The notes below the pieces were generated by a model that was given only the letters and a program-made list of their open reading frames with translations, made no database searches and was not told the DNA's origin. A program made the position numbers and the translations under genes. DNA of 64,000 bases from Azospirillum sp. B21. Lineage in GTDB: Bacteria > Pseudomonadota > Alphaproteobacteria > Azospirillales > Azospirillaceae. This document shows positions 25,647 through 33,943 of this stretch, one piece after another. Position 1 is the first letter of the stretch; each line of letters starts with the position of its first letter. Where the stretch lies: the NCBI RefSeq assembly GCF_008364825.1, contig NZ_VTTO01000008.1:248001-312000 (forward strand), in the 5' to 3' direction.

Positions 25647-26110
25647 TTAGGCGACGGTTGTGGCGATGTGGATCTCTGCCATGAAGTTGGTGGCAAACCT
25701 CAGGAGGGTATCGGCAGAAGCCGGCATAGCGAGGCGCTGGACGAGCCTCCCACCGGCTTCGCCGCCGAGGGCGCAATGTGGCGCTGAATTTCGATGAGGC
25801 GCTCAGAACGGCGGGCGGAGGGTTGCGCGCTCGCTGGCAGCCGCTCGGTGAAGGTGCGCTTCGGGCAATTGGCCTCTCGGCACGGGAACCGGCGCGCTTG
25901 GAGGCGAAGAATCACCGGCCGGCCTTGCCATGGCAGATCGGCCAACCGACGCTCATAACGGCTGTGCACGCGTGACGAAGGCACGTGGCAACGCGGGCAC
26001 AGAACTGACGAGTGCCGAGGACGGACGAAGATGGTGATGCGGCTCGACTCCGGCAGAACATGCTCGATGCAGAGACCATCGGGAAGCACGGGAAGGAGGC
26101 GCTTGGTCAC
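25647..26110 (-). pseudogene. ISL3-family transposase, N-terminal remnant
   Basis: The frame starting MTKRLLPVLPDGLCIEHVLP carries the ISL3 zinc-binding region (VLCPRCHVPSSRVHSRYERR, RFPCREANCPKRTFTERLP). Near residue 112 the frame shifts into ALGGEAGGRLVQRLAMPASA with DTLLRFATNF and stops at 25647. The rest of the transposase (DDE domain) is missing. It is a different copy from the complete ISL3 element at 28616. High GC against the surrounding low-GC heptose genes. Confidence 0.8.
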
Positions 26111-26195
26111 GGTGAACTGAATCTGCTCCGATGTTCATCTCATGTGCTCATCCTTGCCGTTTGGTACCACCCGTATCACGCAAAGTGCGGGAGAA

Positions 26196-26597
26196 CCAGT
26201 ATCCAGCCGGCACTGACAGACGGCGTCGCGTCTGGCGATGGCGCTACGCGACCGACAGGAATTCGAAGCGCTTCAGGCCGCGCGCAAACGCGAACGGACT
26301 CCAGGGTCCCGAGCGGTGCACGCGCTGCGGGCCGGGGTGGAGGCGATACTGTTCCAAGGGTGCGCGGCTTCGGTCTGCGCCGGGCTCGGTACGTTGGCCT
26401 CGCGAAAAGCCGTCTCCAGCACGTCGCCATCGCCGCTTCCATGAATTTGGTCAGGATCGGCAACTGGATGGCTGGCGTTCCAATCGCGCCAACCCGGCGC
26501 TCGCACCTCGGCCAACTCGTTGAGTTTGCGCGCACCTCCTGAATTCGCCAGTATTATCGGGAATGCGGATGGACCAGTATACAATCAGCACTGACAG
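26196..26597. repeat. Pair of 24-bp direct near-repeats around an IS remnant
   Basis: CCAGTAT...GCACTGACAG occurs at 26196-26219 and again at 26574-26597 in the same orientation (20/24 identical). The two copies bracket the IS1182-like remnant. They may be diverged element ends or products of recombination between elements. Confidence 0.4.
26220..26542 (+). pseudogene. IS1182-like transposase, C-terminal remnant
   Basis: Pieces in two frames recall the end of IS1182-type transposases: DRQEFEALQAARKRE, then (other frame) VRGFGLRRARYVGLAKSRLQ, HVAIAASMNLVRIGNWM and a basic tail ending at 26542. The N-terminal catalytic part is missing and at least one frameshift lies inside (near 26340). Inactive. 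Confidence 0.65.
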
Positions 26598-26813
26598 CCC
26601 TTGGTCGCCCAGCGGACGAAGCGGTTGTAGAGCGTCTTGCGAGGGCCAAGACCGGCGGAGCATCCGCCCAGCGCCCGCCCGATTCAGCACATGGCTGATC
26701 CCACTGATCACATGGCGATCATCCACCCGCGGCTTGCCATGGGTCTCGCGCAGAAGGTGCGGCTCAAGTCGCCCAAACTGCTCCACCGTCAACCAAAACT
26801 GACCGTCGCTCAT
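26595..26813 (-). pseudogene. IS5-family transposase, N-terminal remnant
   Basis: MSDGQFWLTVEQFGRLEPHL, then GKPRVDDRHVISGISHVLNR, is the conserved start of IS5-group (IS427-like) transposases. Further on the frame is disrupted, and KTLYNRFVRWATKG appears in another frame near 26600. The remaining two thirds of the protein are absent. Confidence 0.75.
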
Positions 26814-26929
26814 CACAGAACCCCTTTCCAAGGCGTTGAAGCACAACGGTTCCTTCCAGAAAAGGCCCTTTATGGGTCCGGACCCTAGATGACAAAGGGC
26901 CTGGGTTGGCAAAGATCAAGCTCATGGTG

Positions 26930-27040
26930 ATGGCGGGAGACGCGTCGCGTGCCTTAATCCCATCCAACACGATATTGCCTCTACAGGAAACATAAGTCAT
27001 GATGGAATACACACTCTGCGAATTGGTAGAGGTTCATTGA
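26930..27040 (+). pseudogene. gmhA: gmhA (sedoheptulose-7-phosphate isomerase) 3' remnant
   Basis: Immediately upstream of hddC (1 bp gap) the frame ending at 27038-27040 reads ALIPSNTILPLQET, a TAA stop at 26993-26995, then VMMEYTLCELVEVH. GmhA proteins end with the pattern VPS-T-RIQE-H----H-LCELVE, so this is the last 35 or so codons of a phosphoheptose isomerase with an internal stop; the first four fifths of the gene are gone, replaced by IS remnants. It indicates an ancestral hddA-gmhA-hddC operon. Confidence 0.7.
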
Positions 27041-27041
27041 G

Positions 27042-28238
27042 ATGAAAGTCTCTCGTCAGTGCGTTATTTTAGTCGGCGGGTTAGGAACCCGTCTTGGCAG
27101 CTTAGTAAAGGATCGGCCAAAGCCGCTTCTTGATGTAGGCGGCATTCCGTTTGTCGATTATCTGATTCGCCAAGCGGTACGTTTTGGGTTCGACGATATT
27201 GTTCTTCTCGCCGGCTATCAAGCGGAAATCGTGCATGCATTCGTGAATCAGGGCAATATTGGCGCACAGACTGGAGCGCGCATACGGGTAGTTGTTGAGC
27301 AGGCACCATTAGGCACCGGTGGAGCCCTGCATCATGCCCGCGAACTGTTGGCAGACGAGTTCCTAATGATGAATGGGGATTCGATGTTCGACTTCAACCT
27401 ACTTGATCTCGCCACCCGCTCACTGCCCCAGCCATGTATAGGCCGCTTGGCACTGCGCTCAGTTCCTGACGCAACACGGTTCGGCCTAGTTAAAATCTCC
27501 GGATCTCGTATTATTAACTTCCATGAACGACCTAAATTTCCAGGTCCAGGTATCGTCAATGGTGGAGTTTACTATATTAAAAAAGATATTCTTAAACTGA
27601 TTAATAATTTTCCGTGTTCAATTGAACGTGATGTATTTCCTAGGTTAGCTCTTGAGGGATTACTGGCGGGGCTCACTTTTAACGGATACTTTGTGGATAT
27701 CGGAATTCCAGAGGATTTAGTGCACACTCGTCGGGAGCTACCTGAGCGCCGTCAGCCAGCGGTGTTCTTCGATAGCCGTTGCATTCTCGAGCATGGTGAC
27801 GATTACTGCGCCCATCAGACTACCGGCTTCCGCTGGAGAAATAGCGCAAAAGAGGCAATAAAACAATGCAATGATAATGGCTGCTTGATATTTGTTATGG
27901 CTAACCAGCCGGAGACTGATCAAGGATACTATGATATGCAGAAAGTAATTCCCCTGTATGAATGGATGGAATCAGATCTGCGACAAACAGGGGGGCATAT
28001 CGACGCCTTCCGCTATCGCCCCCAGCATCTCAAAAATGTCGTTGATGGCTATGCTGTCGCTTACCACGGCCGAATGCCTCAACCAGGTACATTGCAAGAT
28101 ATTCTATCGCAATGGCCAGTCAACAAAGAACAAAGTCTTTTTCTCAGCAGTAATATATCTGATCTCGAATTAGCAAAATCAGCTGGATTGAGGCCATGCC
28201 TCTTTGAAAATTTTGATGCAATTGAACAATTGCGTTAG
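27042..28238 (+). CDS. hddC: D-glycero-alpha-D-manno-heptose 1-phosphate guanylyltransferase fused to a degenerate GmhB-like HAD domain
   Basis: 398 aa. Residues 1-235 are a nucleotidyltransferase: VILVGGLGTRLGSLVKDRPK (residues 8-27), NGDSMFDFN (111-119) and an intact RPKFPGPGIVNGGVY core. It should form GDP-D-glycero-alpha-D-manno-heptose from GTP and the 1-phosphate. Residues about 240-398 align with GmhB phosphatase, but the HAD motifs are changed: DxD is D244-S-R246, motif II Thr is Ala287 (FVMANQ), the zinc-loop cysteines are missing (FRYRPQHLK), and the GD of motif IV is SS (SSNISD, 369-374). The phosphatase half is therefore probably inactive. The start at ATG 27042 follows the gmhA remnant by 1 bp; GAGG lies 9 nt upstream. 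Confidence 0.85.
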   Translation: MKVSRQCVILVGGLGTRLGSLVKDRPKPLLDVGGIPFVDYLIRQAVRFGFDDIVLLAGYQAEIVHAFVNQGNIGAQTGARIRVVVEQAPLGTGGALHHARELLADEFLMMNGDSMFDFNLLDLATRSLPQPCIGRLALRSVPDATRFGLVKISGSRIINFHERPKFPGPGIVNGGVYYIKKDILKLINNFPCSIERDVFPRLALEGLLAGLTFNGYFVDIGIPEDLVHTRRELPERRQPAVFFDSRCILEHGDDYCAHQTTGFRWRNSAKEAIKQCNDNGCLIFVMANQPETDQGYYDMQKVIPLYEWMESDLRQTGGHIDAFRYRPQHLKNVVDGYAVAYHGRMPQPGTLQDILSQWPVNKEQSLFLSSNISDLELAKSAGLRPCLFENFDAIEQLR

Positions 28239-28615
28239 ATGCCGTTACTCTGTCGAAAGACTCGTGCGGAAATGCCAAACAGAACAAGGCGGTTGACATT
28301 GTAGAAGACGCCTCTGAGCAATGCTTGAGACCGTTGCGTGAGTGAGCACCGTTCCCGATCTGAACGCAGATCGGGGAGGAGTCGATGAAGCGCCACTGAC
28401 AAGTTTGCCGCCAGATGCAGGCGGCGACGGATGGGGCTCGGCGATGGGATCGGGCATACGTGCTGATCCTGGAGGTGTCCAACGCGTCGAGGTGATTACG
28501 GGTCTGGAGAAGCGGCGGCAGCTCAATAACGATGAGAAGCTGGGCTGGTGGAAGAAGCGTTCCAGCCCGGCGTCAAAGCGACTGATACCGCCGAGTGTCA
28601 ACGGAATCGAACGCT
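28239..28615. other. Gene-free stretch between hddC and the ISL3 element
   Basis: 377 bp. The right part (28474-28615) carries an IS66-type orfA remnant, described separately. The left part has no recognised gene; its sudden return to high GC marks the right end of the low-GC block, probably within 28,240-28,370. Confidence 0.45.
28474..28615 (+). pseudogene. IS66-type orfA (TnpA) remnant
   Basis: RVEVITGLEKRRQLNNDEKL is the conserved start of IS66/IS3-like orfA proteins; in the next frame LVEEAFQPGVKATDTAECQR continues the helix-turn-helix. The reading is then interrupted by the left inverted repeat of the ISL3 element at 28616. Frameshifted and truncated. Confidence 0.6.
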
Positions 28616-30453
28616 GGGCTCTTCCAAGTTTTGTGTGACCTTGCAGAGGTTGAGCGGGCGGAGCTGAACAGCCGATGGTATGCGCAATCTCTTTCGCGGG
28701 GCAGGACCGCCATATGGAAGGAAACCTCCTTCATCATTGTCGCGCCCTTGAACATCTTTCTGTCATCGATTGGCTTTCTGCCCAATCTTCAGGTCCTGGA
28801 TCACATCGATCAAAGCTTCCATCGGATCACCGTGCGTGCACAGCCAGTTTCTGCGTCAGTATCCTGCACTGGCTGCGGCACACCCTCACGCCGCGTTCAC
28901 GGCGCCTACTGGCGCAGGCTTGGTGATGTGGCGTGCTTCGGACGCCCCACCGTGCTGCTGATCCGCGTCCGGCGCTTCCGCTGTTCCAATGCGACGTGTC
29001 CGCGCCGCACCTTTGCCGAACCCTTGCCCGGTGTCGCCCGCCCTCGGGCGCGCCACACCGACCGGCTGCGGGCCGTGCACCGGACCATTGGTCTGGCGCT
29101 CGGCGGCAACCCAGGGTCCCGTCATGCCGGGGCCATGGGCGTGCCGATCAGCCGGACGACGCTGGGGCACAGGGTGCGCGTCGGCATCGACATGGCGGCC
29201 GCTCCGGTGACGGTTCCGGGGGGTGGATGATTGGGCCTGGCGCAAGGGCCACCGCTACGGAACGATCCTGTGCGACCTCGAGCGCCGGCGCGTCATCGAC
29301 CTGCTGCCCGACCGCAGCGCCGACACATTGGCGACGTGGTTGGCAGCCCACCCAAGCGTCACCGTCGTCGTCCGCGACCGCGCCGGCGCCTATGCCGAGG
29401 GGACGGCGCGTGGGGCGCCGGACGCCCTCCAGATCGCGGACCGGTGGCATCTGCTGCGCAATGCCAGCGATGCCCTTCGCTCTGTTCTGGAACACCATCA
29501 TCGTGACCTCCGCGCCGCCGCTCGGATGGCGAGCGCGCCATCGGAGCCACCGGGGGAGATGAGCGAAGCTCCCCAGCCGGTCGCCGCCGAACCGGAGCGG
29601 CGGCTGCGCAGCACAGAATGGCGGGCGCAAGCGGCTCAGGAGCGCCGCGACGCCCGCTATGCGGAAGCGGTTCGCTTGCGCGATCAGGGCCTGTCCACCC
29701 GGGCGGTTGCCCGGTCGCTCGGTGTCGAGCGCAAAACGGTGCGCCGTTGGCTACGCGCCGGCCATGCCCCGACATGGCAGCATGCCGACCGCGGCACCAG
29801 CATCCTCAATCCGTACCATGGTTATCTGGAGGATCGCTGGCAGGCAGGTTGCCGGAACGCCGCGGCGCTGTGGCGGGAACTCCAGGAGCGCGGGTTTCCC
29901 GGACAGTACAGTGTCGTGCGGGATTGGGGAACCCGGCGCCGGCGACAGGATCCACCCGCCGAACCGAGGGGGATCTCCAACAAGCCGGTGTCGGCGAAGC
30001 AGTCCGAGCCTCCGACGCCCCGGCGCGCGGTTCGGCTCCTGGCCGGCGATCCTGACAGGTTGACCGACGAGGACCGCCGCTTTGTCCAGGCGTTGCGGGA
30101 GCGCTCGCCGTCGATCGCGACGGCCGCCAATCTCATCATCCGCTTCTGCGAGATGGTGAAGGACAAGGTGCCCGAGCCGTTCGATGGCTGGTTGCGCGAG
30201 GCAGAGGTCAGCGCGCTGTCACCATTCGCCGCCGGGATCCGCCGCGACGAGGACGCGGTGCGCGCCGCCCTGAGCGAGCCGTGGAGTAGCGGGCAGGTCG
30301 AGGGCCAAGTCAACCGGCTGAAGGCGATCAAGCGCACCATGTATGGCCGGGCGGGCTTCGATCTGCTGCGCGCTCGGGTCCTCGGTCACGCCTGACGCGA
30401 ACATCAAATGGTGAAACACGCTCCGGTCATCCACACAAAACTTGGAAGAGCCC
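28616..30453 (+). mobile_element. Complete ISL3-family insertion sequence, 1838 bp
   Basis: The ends are perfect 22-bp inverted repeats: 28616-28637 begins GGGCTCTTCCAAGTT, and 30432-30453 is its exact complement. One transposase gene fills the interior, split by a frameshift. ISL3 elements normally make 8-bp target duplications, but the flanks (CGAACGCT left, AACTTTGC right) do not match, so one side was probably rearranged after insertion. It lies inside an IS66 orfA remnant. Confidence 0.9.
28748..30395 (+). pseudogene. ISL3-family transposase, split by a frameshift
   Basis: The first frame (to 29230) has the ISL3 zinc region: SVSCTGCGTPSRRVHGAYWR and RFRCSNATCPRRTFAEPLP. The second frame (from about 29223 to 30395) resumes with VDDWAWRKGHRYGTIL, the first catalytic Asp region of ISL3 DDE transposases, then QIADRWHLLRNASDAL, an HTH (LSTRAVARSLGVERKTVRRW) and the C-terminal EPWSSGQVEGQVNRLKAIKR with the catalytic Glu. 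The break is at a run of six Gs (29218-29223) just before VDDW, so one base gain or loss restores a protein of about 545 aa. No ATG fits the N-terminus; TTG 28748 is a guess. Ribosomal slippage on the G-run is an alternative to a dead gene. Confidence 0.85.
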
Positions 30454-30540
30454 AACTTTGCTCGCTGAAACACACCTTGAACTCCACCAAATACCGCTTC
30501 CCCGTCATCGGGTTCGTCCTTCATCCTGGGCGAACCAAGC

Positions 30541-30867
30541 TTATCCGACTGGCCGAGAAGCGGGGACCACCTCAGCCAAAAGGTCGGAAACAGAACTGCG
30601 TAGCTCATTCGGCTGCGCCGGTGCACGGATGTGACAGCGCCGGCAATGCAGATCAGGGTGCCCCGTCAGAAGATCAGCACGCAGGCGGCGCGCCGCCTCG
30701 CCATTGAGGATGTCCTCCAGCGACTGCATCTCGAGCGTGCCAATCGCCGGCCGGTTGCAGCATGGCGTCACAGCGCCATTGGTCTGGAACTCCACATACT
30801 GCCAAGGATCAAGGCAGAGGCGGGTCATGCCCTCCGGCAGATCACGGATGGTGTCAATCTCAGTCAT
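30541..30867 (-). CDS. Stand-alone SPASM-like iron-sulfur domain protein
   Basis: 108 aa; its ATG overlaps the upstream radical SAM stop by 8 bp (ATGACTGA). The sequence matches the C-terminal SPASM domain normally fused to radical SAM enzymes: LCLDPWQYVEFQTNGAVTPC (CxxPW, then CC) near residues 17-37, IGTLEMQSLEDILNGE, RLRADLLTGHPDLHCRRC (CxxC). These cysteines would hold auxiliary 4Fe-4S clusters. With the 264-aa upstream protein it adds to the usual radical SAM/SPASM length of about 370 aa, so this looks like a split enzyme. A frameshift of a formerly fused gene cannot be excluded. Last gene of the secretion operon. Confidence 0.75.
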   Translation of the reverse strand: MTEIDTIRDLPEGMTRLCLDPWQYVEFQTNGAVTPCCNRPAIGTLEMQSLEDILNGEAARRLRADLLTGHPDLHCRRCHIRAPAQPNELRSSVSDLLAEVVPASRPVG

Positions 30868-31654
30868 GCTGGCCGGCCCTCTGCATCAGGGGAGTGAGGA
30901 AATCACCTGCAACGAGCACGCCAATCCCAGCGCGCGTCAGCAGGTCGAGCGCGCTCCGGATGGACTCCAGGCGCGGAGCCAAAGCCTCGACGCTCAAGGC
31001 ATCGAGAGGAGAGACATTATTCACATCGGGAAGATCAGGATATTTCACGAGATTCCAGAAAGTGATCCCTTTGACGCCAAGGCCGATGGCTTCTTCGGCA
31101 AAATGCCCGATGTCCGGGGTGTTGAGATCATACAAGCCGCAGCTGAGCGCCAGCACCGGTTCAGGCAGGCCCATCTGCCCGGCCGCCTGGCGGATGCCGG
31201 CGATGTTCTCCTTGATCATCGCCACGCTCGCCTTGCGCCGCAGCGCCTTCAGCAGGTCCGGCTTGAAGGTGTCGATGCTGACCTGAACCGTGTGGAAACG
31301 GGCAAGCGTCTCCATCTCCTCCGCCGTGTAATGCCGTGCCAGGTTGGTGATGATGGTGAGCTTCAGTCCGGCCTCAAGCAGCCCCCGGCAGAAGTCGACC
31401 CAGCCCGCCATGGCCGTTGTCTCGCCATGGCCATTGACGGCGACGACGGCGTTGCCCACAAACCCGGGCAGCTCCGTCACGAGCCGGTTCAGAATCGCTG
31501 GCTCCATATCCTCGCCCTTGTAGAAGGGCTGGGAGACCGCGCAGTAGACACAGCGCAGGTTGCAGCGTGTCGTCAGGTCAACGCGAACATCGCGCAACGG
31601 CCCCGAAGCAAGAAGATCAAGCCCTTCCGCCGTCATCAGTGAGTCTTTGATCAT
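30860..31654 (-). CDS. Radical SAM protein lacking its SPASM domain
   Basis: 264 aa. VRVDLTTRCNLRCVYCAVSQ (about residues 23-42) holds the CxxxCxxC motif that binds the SAM-coordinating 4Fe-4S cluster. VVAVNGHGETTAMAGW is the GGE-equivalent strand, and LTIITNLARHYTAEE and VQVSIDTFKPDLLKALR are typical of the partial TIM barrel. The C-terminus stops where SPASM proteins continue; that domain is encoded by the next, overlapping gene. It overlaps the upstream GT2 gene by 4 bp (ATGA), so all are co-transcribed. The substrate may be a sugar, a lipid or a peptide exported by the operon's transporter; the sequence does not say. Confidence 0.85.
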   Translation of the reverse strand: MIKDSLMTAEGLDLLASGPLRDVRVDLTTRCNLRCVYCAVSQPFYKGEDMEPAILNRLVTELPGFVGNAVVAVNGHGETTAMAGWVDFCRGLLEAGLKLTIITNLARHYTAEEMETLARFHTVQVSIDTFKPDLLKALRRKASVAMIKENIAGIRQAAGQMGLPEPVLALSCGLYDLNTPDIGHFAEEAIGLGVKGITFWNLVKYPDLPDVNNVSPLDALSVEALAPRLESIRSALDLLTRAGIGVLVAGDFLTPLMQRAGQHD

Positions 31655-33924
31655 GCCCGCTCCAGTGCAGGGTCAGGGGGTGGCGGCCAATTGAAGTCAA
31701 CATGCGTCTGCAAGCCGCGCGTCAGGTTAGGGCTGTAGAAGGGATCGAGGAAGGTTTCCGTCCGCCATTTGACGCGAAGCTGGGCCACCTCGCGCTGCTC
31801 ATGCGCCTGCGCTTCCGGCGAGCGGCTGGTCTGGCGAGTTGCCGATTCGTGATGGTAAAGCAGCGCATGCGGCGTCCAGAGGATGCGCCGGCCACGTGCT
31901 CGCAGCTTCAGGGACAGATCCACATCGTTGAAGGCAACGGAGAAACGCTCCGCATCCATGCCGCCGACCTCCAGATAATCGGCGCGCCGGCACACCATGC
32001 AGGCGGCGGTCACCGCCGAGACGTTCTGGACCACCATAGCCGAGTGGAAATAGCCCTCTTCGTCGCGGGAAAACGCCCGCTGGGCAGCATCGGCCGCGCC
32101 ATGCTGGCCGACGAGCACGCCGCCATGCTGGATCATGCCGTCCGGGTAGAGCAGCTTGGCACCGACAGCCCCGACCTCCGGTCGGACGGCATGGCCCATC
32201 ATCTCCGCCAGCCACTCCGGCGCGATCACCTCGATGTCGTTGTTGAGCAGCGCCACATAGGGGCTCGCGATCTCCGCAATCACCGCGTTGTGCATGGCCG
32301 CATAGTTGAACGGCTGCGGCCAGCGCCGGACCCAGAGGCCCGGTCGCCGGGCCAAGCCCTCCAGATAGGCCAGCGTCGCCGGCTCCCGGCTGTCATTGTC
32401 GATGACGACGATGTCGTAACGCGGGTAGGTCGTCTTGGAGAGCACGCTCTCCAGGCAGGCCTCGAGCAGTTCGACCCGGTCGCGCGTCGGGATGATGAGA
32501 GTCACCGGAGGCGGGGCGGGCGGCAGCCGCCATTGCACCCGCACACGCTCCGTCCCATCCATGCGGGCATCGGCCGGGGCGCCGGTCCGATCGAGATGGG
32601 CCTGGACCCGTCTTGCTCGCTCCGTCCCGCCCCTCGGCAGGCGCGCCGCAGACTTGCGGTCACGGTGATACAGCACAAAGGGCAGCTGCCTGACCCGTTC
32701 CGGCGCCGCCGACAGCAGAGCGGTATCCACCACGGCTTCTGCCCAGGCATCGATCGGCATCTCCGACCCAGCCACCAAGGCGATCGCTTGGCTCAGGCAG
32801 TCACGGACAATCGCGCAGGCAAAGCCGACATACGGGAACGCCTGATAGCGGTCGGGATCCCAGCCGGGCTTGAATTGCGGCTGAGCCCGGCCGCCATCGG
32901 CGCCTTGGCTGTCCTCATCGCTGTAGACCAGGCTGACCCCACCCTCAGACAGGGCGGCCCGGACCAGCGGCAGGAAAGCCGGGTGCAGCCGGGCGCCGGG
33001 CTCCAGCAACACCACGGCGTCAGCCGCACTGCCGGCCACCATCGCCGCGAAGTCGGCCACGCCAACCTCCGGGCTAGGCAGCGGGATCACCTCGACGGTC
33101 GGCGGTTGCGCCTGTCCACTGGCCGCGGCCAGTGCCGCCGCGATCGCTTTCTCATGGTTCTCCAGCCAAGCCCGATAGGCCGCCGGATCGTTCAGCCGGT
33201 TCAGCGGCTCAACCGCCAGCGCCGCCAGCCCCTCCTCCAGCGCCACGCCGCGCTCGGTCGCCAGCCGGTCGAGCCGGCGGCGCCGCGCGGTCAGCAGTTC
33301 CGCCGGAAGTCGGACCTCCAGCGGGCTGCCGACGAGGTGGCGGTCGGTGTTGGCAAAGCGGACCACAACCCGATGGGGCTGGTTGTCGAACAGCGAGGCC
33401 GGCAGGGGAAACGAGAAGCCATGGCGGCCGCTGCTCCCGACAAACTGGGCCAGTTCCGGCCTCGGCTGGTCGCAGCGCACCGTGGCCGCATGCGTGCCAT
33501 CGATTTCGATCTCGAGCAGGGACGACCGTTCGGGCGCCTGCTCGTCGAACGCCCAGCCGCGCAAGATTGCGTGCTCGACGCTCTCGAGTTGGCCGTGCAG
33601 GTGCGGCGGAAAGAAGATCTCCTCGACCTCCCGCGCCAGGGCCGCTCCGTCCTTTCTCACGAGGATGCGGATCAGGTGCGGACGCCCATCCAGCACGTCG
33701 CCGGGCAGCTTCACCGCAAAGCCATGCCGGCCGGAGCCCACCCCCGCAGCAGCCAACTCGGGACGGAACAGATCGGCCTGGAACTCGCCCAGCACGCCCC
33801 CCTCAAAGGTGAGGACGAGGCGCACCGGCTCGTCCGGCGCCTCCGCATCGACAGCCCAACCCCTGGCGACCCAGCCGATCCCGGGAAGCCGCTCGGTCCC
33901 CTCGAATTTGCCCTGGACTGCCAT
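31651..33924 (-). CDS. GT2-family glycosyltransferase with two N-terminal beta-domains
   Basis: 757 aa; ATG with GAGG 5 nt upstream. Residues about 5-105 and 108-205 are two copies of one module: GWVARGWAVDAEAPDEPVRL / FRPELAAAGVGSGRHGFAVK and ILRGWAFDEQAPERSSLLEI / PRPELAQFVGSSGRHGFSFP. A GT-A-like middle (LVYSDEDSQGADGGRAQPQF, HRDRKSAARLPRGG) follows. The catalytic GT2 domain is about 470-720: VTLIIPTRDRVELLEACLES, YVALLNNDIEVIAPEWLAEM, VGAVGAKLLYPDGMIQHGGV, FNDVDLSLKLRARGRRI. It is homologous to 15788-18481 over the C-terminal two thirds. Its place between a type I exporter and radical SAM genes suggests glycosylation of an exported molecule. Confidence 0.9.
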   Translation of the reverse strand: MAVQGKFEGTERLPGIGWVARGWAVDAEAPDEPVRLVLTFEGGVLGEFQADLFRPELAAAGVGSGRHGFAVKLPGDVLDGRPHLIRILVRKDGAALAREVEEIFFPPHLHGQLESVEHAILRGWAFDEQAPERSSLLEIEIDGTHAATVRCDQPRPELAQFVGSSGRHGFSFPLPASLFDNQPHRVVVRFANTDRHLVGSPLEVRLPAELLTARRRRLDRLATERGVALEEGLAALAVEPLNRLNDPAAYRAWLENHEKAIAAALAAASGQAQPPTVEVIPLPSPEVGVADFAAMVAGSAADAVVLLEPGARLHPAFLPLVRAALSEGGVSLVYSDEDSQGADGGRAQPQFKPGWDPDRYQAFPYVGFACAIVRDCLSQAIALVAGSEMPIDAWAEAVVDTALLSAAPERVRQLPFVLYHRDRKSAARLPRGGTERARRVQAHLDRTGAPADARMDGTERVRVQWRLPPAPPPVTLIIPTRDRVELLEACLESVLSKTTYPRYDIVVIDNDSREPATLAYLEGLARRPGLWVRRWPQPFNYAAMHNAVIAEIASPYVALLNNDIEVIAPEWLAEMMGHAVRPEVGAVGAKLLYPDGMIQHGGVLVGQHGAADAAQRAFSRDEEGYFHSAMVVQNVSAVTAACMVCRRADYLEVGGMDAERFSVAFNDVDLSLKLRARGRRILWTPHALLYHHESATRQTSRSPEAQAHEQREVAQLRVKWRTETFLDPFYSPNLTRGLQTHVDFNWPPPPDPALERA

Positions 33925-33943
33925 GACGGCCTCGATTCCCGGA

